A stretch of DNA of 64,000 nucleotides from Amylibacter sp. (GTDB lineage: Bacteria; Pseudomonadota; Alphaproteobacteria; Rhodobacterales; Rhodobacteraceae), in NCBI GenBank assembly GCA_021775355.1, contig JAJFHZ010000030.1, forward strand, positions 56,365-120,364, read 5' to 3'. The notes below the pieces were generated by a model that was not told where the DNA came from, made no database searches, and saw only the letters and a list, made by a program, of their open reading frames with translations. Positions 60,759 through 64,000 of the stretch are shown one piece after another. A program made the position numbers and the translations under genes. Each line of letters starts with the position of its first letter. Positions within the stretch are counted from its first letter, which is position 1.

Positions 60759-62792
60759 TCAAAGAGTAGAACAAAGACGCAGTGAGTCAAAAATTGCAGC
60801 CGCGGCATTTCTGCTTGAAAGAGCATCACCGATACGGAACAGACTGAAACCACTTTTGTCCAACTTAGGTTGAACTTTACCGCCCAGTAAAGCTTCTGTA
60901 TCTGTTATTCCATTATTATTTGAATTAATGCGCAGATCAAAAAAGAGTTCATTAATTGGTAATGTGCCGTGGTCGGCAATTACAGTATCTGCTTGAACTT
61001 TAGTTTTCTGCCCAGTCAACTCGTTCACACAGACTACATCCAAAGCGTTGCCAACTTTTACTATCGATTCCAGTCGCTGGTCAGTTATCGGTTGCAGACC
61101 CATGTCAGCAAACCGTTTGCGCCAAACAATACGCTCGGCATAGGCTAGCTCCTTCGAGAGAATATCATCTACCGTTAGATATGTAAGAGATGTTGAATTT
61201 GTGTGCAATTGCTCAGCAATGATTGGTGCCACATGCCTGCCAGTTCCATCGAAAATGACAATCCGTCCAGAAGCTTTTACGGAGCCTGAAATTATATCCC
61301 AAGGGTCAGTACAGTGCTGAGCTCCTTCGATCCAACCTGTTCCTGGTACACCACCAGTTGCAATAATAACAACATCAGGATTTTCAGCTAAAACATCATC
61401 AGCCTCTGCTAGAATATTGAATCGCGTATCGACTTCGAGAATATCCAATTCATTTGTGCGCCAATCAATAAGACTTTGTATGTCTTTGCGCCATCCAGTA
61501 CCAATAGCAAGACGCAACTGGCCACCAAAAGCGTTGGATGCTTCAAACAAAACAACGTCGTGGCCCCGTTCAGCTGAGATTCGTGCGGCTTCTAGGCCTG
61601 CCGGTCCAGCACCTACAATGACTACTCTTTTCTTAGTGCCACTTGTTGGATGTATCAAGTGCGGCCAGAACTGCTCGCGCCCGCTTGCAGCGTTGTGTAA
61701 ACAGGTTGGGCGGCTTTCACCCATACAATGGGAAGCGCCGATACAGGGGCGTATTCGGTGTTCTTCTCCACGAGCAATCTTGTTGACAATATCTGGGTCG
61801 GCGATATGTGCGCGTGTCATCGCTACCATATCTAACAATCCAGATCGGATCGCGTGACGAGCCGTCGCTATATCCGAGATTTTTGCTGCATGAAAGACTG
61901 GTAGTTTTATTTCTTGCTTGAAAGCGCCAGCCTTCTCAAGCCAAGGCGCAGATCTTACTGACATGCCAGGCATACAATCCGTAGCCAATGCAAGTTCAGT
62001 GTCGATACGTCCAAAACTTGCATTAATAAAATCTAACAGTCCTTCGCGCTCAAATAGCTGGGTGATAGAAAGTGATTCATCAAAATCGGAGCCCCCTGCA
62101 ACGCTTTCATCAATTCCCATGCGCATACCAACGATAAAATCATCACCAACCCGACGCCTGATTTCTTCATGTACCATTAGGCCAAACCTACATCGATTTT
62201 CGAGTGAGCCACCAAATTTATCAGTGCGCTTGTTAGTGATTGGAGAGAAAAATTGACCGATGAGGTGGCCATGCGTCATCGTTTCAAGACCATCAAGACC
62301 ACCTTGCTTTGCCCGGTAGGCTGCATCCCCAAGTGCCTTCACCACAGCTATTATGTCTTCGTGATCCATTTCTCTTGGAATTGAGCGATGGCCGATCTCA
62401 CGTACTGCCGATGGCGCAATTGTGGGAAGCCAGTTTTGGGTATTGGTCTCAGCACGTCTGCCAAGGTGTGTAATCTGTATCATGGTTGCAGCACCTTGGG
62501 CATGAACGCGCTCTGCAAGGCTTTGGAGGTAGGGAATAATCATGTCTGTGGAGATATTTAATTGCCCAGATGACCAGAGTGAGTCTCTTGATACATAAGA
62601 AGATCCTCCAAACATGGTAAGTGCTAACCCACCACGCGCTTTCTCAACATGATAATGTTGATAGGCCTCTCCAGGCATATGGTTTTCATCACCCAAACCG
62701 GAAGCGTGGCTGGTAGACATTATCCTGTTTCGCAACATCAGGCGCTTGATTTGAAAAGGCGCGAATAACGGGTCAGTTTGTGATGAACTCAT
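60759..62792 (-). CDS. old-yellow-enzyme family oxidoreductase with FAD/NAD domain (demethylase / dienoyl-CoA reductase type)
   Basis: A 677-residue three-part flavoprotein. The N-terminal TIM barrel binds FMN (LFAPFQIKRLMLRNRIMSTSH, GLDGLETMTHGHLIGQFFSP, TNKRTDKFGGSLENR). A cysteine cluster in RPCIGASHCMGESRPTCLHNA suits a 4Fe-4S centre, with a spacing like N-methylproline demethylases rather than the CxxC form. The C-terminal pyridine-nucleotide domain has VVIVGAGPAGLEAARISAERGHDVVLFE. Relatives demethylate methylated amines or reduce dienoyl-CoA; the spacing favours the former. It stands alone, with an IS just upstream. Confidence 0.85.
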   Translation of the reverse strand: MSSSQTDPLFAPFQIKRLMLRNRIMSTSHASGLGDENHMPGEAYQHYHVEKARGGLALTMFGGSSYVSRDSLWSSGQLNISTDMIIPYLQSLAERVHAQGAATMIQITHLGRRAETNTQNWLPTIAPSAVREIGHRSIPREMDHEDIIAVVKALGDAAYRAKQGGLDGLETMTHGHLIGQFFSPITNKRTDKFGGSLENRCRFGLMVHEEIRRRVGDDFIVGMRMGIDESVAGGSDFDESLSITQLFEREGLLDFINASFGRIDTELALATDCMPGMSVRSAPWLEKAGAFKQEIKLPVFHAAKISDIATARHAIRSGLLDMVAMTRAHIADPDIVNKIARGEEHRIRPCIGASHCMGESRPTCLHNAASGREQFWPHLIHPTSGTKKRVVIVGAGPAGLEAARISAERGHDVVLFEASNAFGGQLRLAIGTGWRKDIQSLIDWRTNELDILEVDTRFNILAEADDVLAENPDVVIIATGGVPGTGWIEGAQHCTDPWDIISGSVKASGRIVIFDGTGRHVAPIIAEQLHTNSTSLTYLTVDDILSKELAYAERIVWRKRFADMGLQPITDQRLESIVKVGNALDVVCVNELTGQKTKVQADTVIADHGTLPINELFFDLRINSNNNGITDTEALLGGKVQPKLDKSGFSLFRIGDALSSRNAAAAIFDSLRLCSTL

Positions 62793-62934
62793 ATGAAACT
62801 ACTTTCAGAAATTAACTTAACTCTACTCAGTCTAGCCCTTGTAATTTAGATGACAACCTATGTCCGTCGTCAGATAAATTGGAACACTTGAGCATGTAAT
62901 TTAATGGAGGCTCTGGTTCGTTTTGTTGATTTGA

Positions 62935-63915
62935 TTATGCTGCTTTTCTAAAGTGTTGCAAGCGGCGGTGATTGATGGTTTTTCGTTTGATCCTTTTCCT
63001 TTCACTGATGATTGATTTATCGCGCCCGAAGTAGACGTCCGCAGGCGTTACGTTACTCAAGCTCTCATGGTAACGCTCGAAGTTATAGTATTCTACGAAG
63101 GCACTGATTTGATGTTCCAAGTCGCCCGGCAGATAGTAGTTTTCCAGCAAAACCCGGTTTTTCATGGTCTGGTGCCAGCGTTCAATTTTACCCTGAGTTT
63201 GCGGATGGAACGGTGCGCCGCGAACGTGATCCATTCTTTGTTCACCTAACCATTTTGCTAATTCGCCAGAGATATAACATGATCCGTTATCGCTCAGCAG
63301 GCGTGGCTTGTGGCGAACAACAGCCTGATCACAGCCCGAAGCTTCCAGTGCCATTTCCAGCGTATCAGTCACGTCACCAGCCTTCATTGTCGTGCAAAGT
63401 TTCCACGCAATAATATAACGGCTGTAATCATCCAGGATCGTGCTCAGATAATACCAACCCCAACCGATGATCTTGAAGTAGGTAAAATCGGTCTGCCACA
63501 TCTCATTGATCGCAGTGGTTTTATCGTGGAACTCTGCTGCGGCCTTGATCACTATATGCGAAGGTGCCGTGACCAGATCCGCGGCCTTCAAAATACGATA
63601 AGCTGATGATTCCGATATAAAATACTGTTCCTTATCGGTATATTTTATCGCCAGTTCGCGCGGTGTCAGGGCCTCATACTCCAGAGCAAACTCAATAAAG
63701 TTATCGCGCCGCTTTTCTGGAATACGATTCCAAACCGATTTGGGACAGGGTGACTGATCTGCCAAACCATCAATGCCACCAGTGATATAACGATCATACC
63801 AGCGATAGAATGTTGTGCGGGGAATACCCAGCATATCAAGCGTTTGTTTGGCTGGCAGGTGGCTGGCTTCCACCGTATGAATAATCGCCAGCTTCTCTGA
63901 TGCGGGGTATCTCAT
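62935..63915 (-). CDS. IS3-like transposase OrfB (DDE integrase domain)
   Basis: A 326-residue transposase if started at MRYPASEK (63915). The N-terminus has a helix-turn-helix (AKQTLDMLGIPRTTFYRWYDRY), and the rve integrase domain carries the catalytic residues in MWQTDFTYFKI (Asp), RLLSDNGSCYI (Asp) and GKIERWHQTMKNR (Glu), followed by FVEYYNFERYHESLSNVTPADVYFG. The frame stays open upstream to 63987, where it runs through an A7 stretch (63944-63950) in a different frame from orfA, so a -1 fusion product is possible. No internal damage is seen, so it may be active. Confidence 0.88.
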   Translation of the reverse strand: MRYPASEKLAIIHTVEASHLPAKQTLDMLGIPRTTFYRWYDRYITGGIDGLADQSPCPKSVWNRIPEKRRDNFIEFALEYEALTPRELAIKYTDKEQYFISESSAYRILKAADLVTAPSHIVIKAAAEFHDKTTAINEMWQTDFTYFKIIGWGWYYLSTILDDYSRYIIAWKLCTTMKAGDVTDTLEMALEASGCDQAVVRHKPRLLSDNGSCYISGELAKWLGEQRMDHVRGAPFHPQTQGKIERWHQTMKNRVLLENYYLPGDLEHQISAFVEYYNFERYHESLSNVTPADVYFGRDKSIISERKRIKRKTINHRRLQHFRKAA

Positions 63916-64000
63916 TCCTCGTATCCCCCATCCCCTGTCATGCTTTTTTTGAGAAGGCGGTTTTCCAAAGTCAGATCGGCTACGCATTCTTTCAAAGCCA
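63912..64000 (-). CDS. IS3-like transposase OrfA, 3' end only
   Basis: The visible part reads ALKECVADLTLENRLLKKSM followed by TGDGGYEE and a TGA stop, the C-terminal leucine-zipper-like tail of IS3 OrfA (LxLENxLLKKS). Its stop overlaps the orfB ATG as ATGA, and the A7 run at 63944-63950 lies in the codons for LLKKS. The HTH part is outside the window. Confidence 0.75.
   Translation of the reverse strand, partial: ALKECVADLTLENRLLKKSMTGDGGYEE

Larger units (their letters stand above)
62861..64000 (-). mobile_element. IS3-like insertion sequence, truncated by window edge
   Basis: The element includes orfB (62935-63915), the end of orfA (63912-64000) and about 75 bases downstream of orfB. The boundary at 62861 is a guess, based on TGTCCGTCGTCAGATAAATT there; the other end lies outside the window, so the inverted repeats cannot be compared. 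The orfA/orfB overlap with an A7 run is typical of the IS3 family. Confidence 0.6.

Overview
The window reads as a chromosomal segment of a marine Rhodobacterales (Roseobacter-group) alphaproteobacterium of moderate GC. The grounds are the gene order rsmI-yraN-gshB, an RpoH-type sigma factor, coaBC-dut-moeB, an irr-like Fur regulator divergent from fabA-fabB-fabI, miaB/phoH/ybeY/corC/lnt, and a SAM/SAH-type riboswitch in front of metK, a riboswitch class known mainly from this order. No rRNA, tRNA or CRISPR array was found. The species is not determinable from what I can see.

Layout. 1-20 kb is core metabolism: rRNA methylation, glutathione synthesis, a ComM-type AAA protein, a cobinamide kinase/phosphatase pair, rpoH, coaBC, dut, a MoeB-like enzyme, an M3 oligopeptidase, a sarcosine/dimethylglycine dehydrogenase-like flavoprotein, a DMT permease and isocitrate lyase behind an upstream region dense in TTTACAA repeats. 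19-25 kb, mostly minus strand, holds a coupled dehydratase-hydrolase-dehalogenase operon, then fabI, fabB, fabA and an irr-like regulator. 25-38 kb holds an unknown glycosyltransferase-like protein, a MucR homologue, miaB, two exported proteins sharing a short motif, phoH-ybeY-corC-lnt, metK, trmB, aroA-cmk, an HxlR/MAPEG divergent pair and rluE. 38-40.5 kb holds three small exported or membrane proteins of unknown function.

From 40.5 kb the character changes to accessory DNA. An array of CAGGGA motifs precedes a four-gene phage-like cassette (hypothetical, ParB-methylase, DUF5681, large terminase). An IS1182-type transposase remnant follows, then a copper-handling locus (His/Met-rich exported protein, lipoprotein, TolC-like protein, CopA-type multicopper oxidase, cupredoxin-CusF fusion). 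Next come a MITE-like 117-bp element and an unusual zinc-ribbon/membrane/cytochrome c protein. The complete pstS-pstC-pstA-pstB-phoU set follows, with Pho-box-like repeats before pstS and pstC and a terminator between those two genes. The last part holds an EEP-family pseudogene, a GC-richer BenE-type transporter, a small SH3 protein, an old-yellow-enzyme/FAD fusion enzyme and an IS3-like element cut by the window edge. Short dispersed intergenic repeats recur between 45 and 61 kb.

Working together: the copper genes look like a periplasmic Cu(I) oxidation and binding system with an outer-membrane component; the pst-phoU genes form a high-affinity phosphate uptake and signalling unit; fabA-fabB-fabI make unsaturated fatty acids. 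The items best placed to be under-described are the zinc-ribbon/cytochrome c protein next to the copper locus, the paired WVDP-motif exported proteins, the double CP/PxCY membrane protein and the stand-alone terminase cassette with its repeat array.
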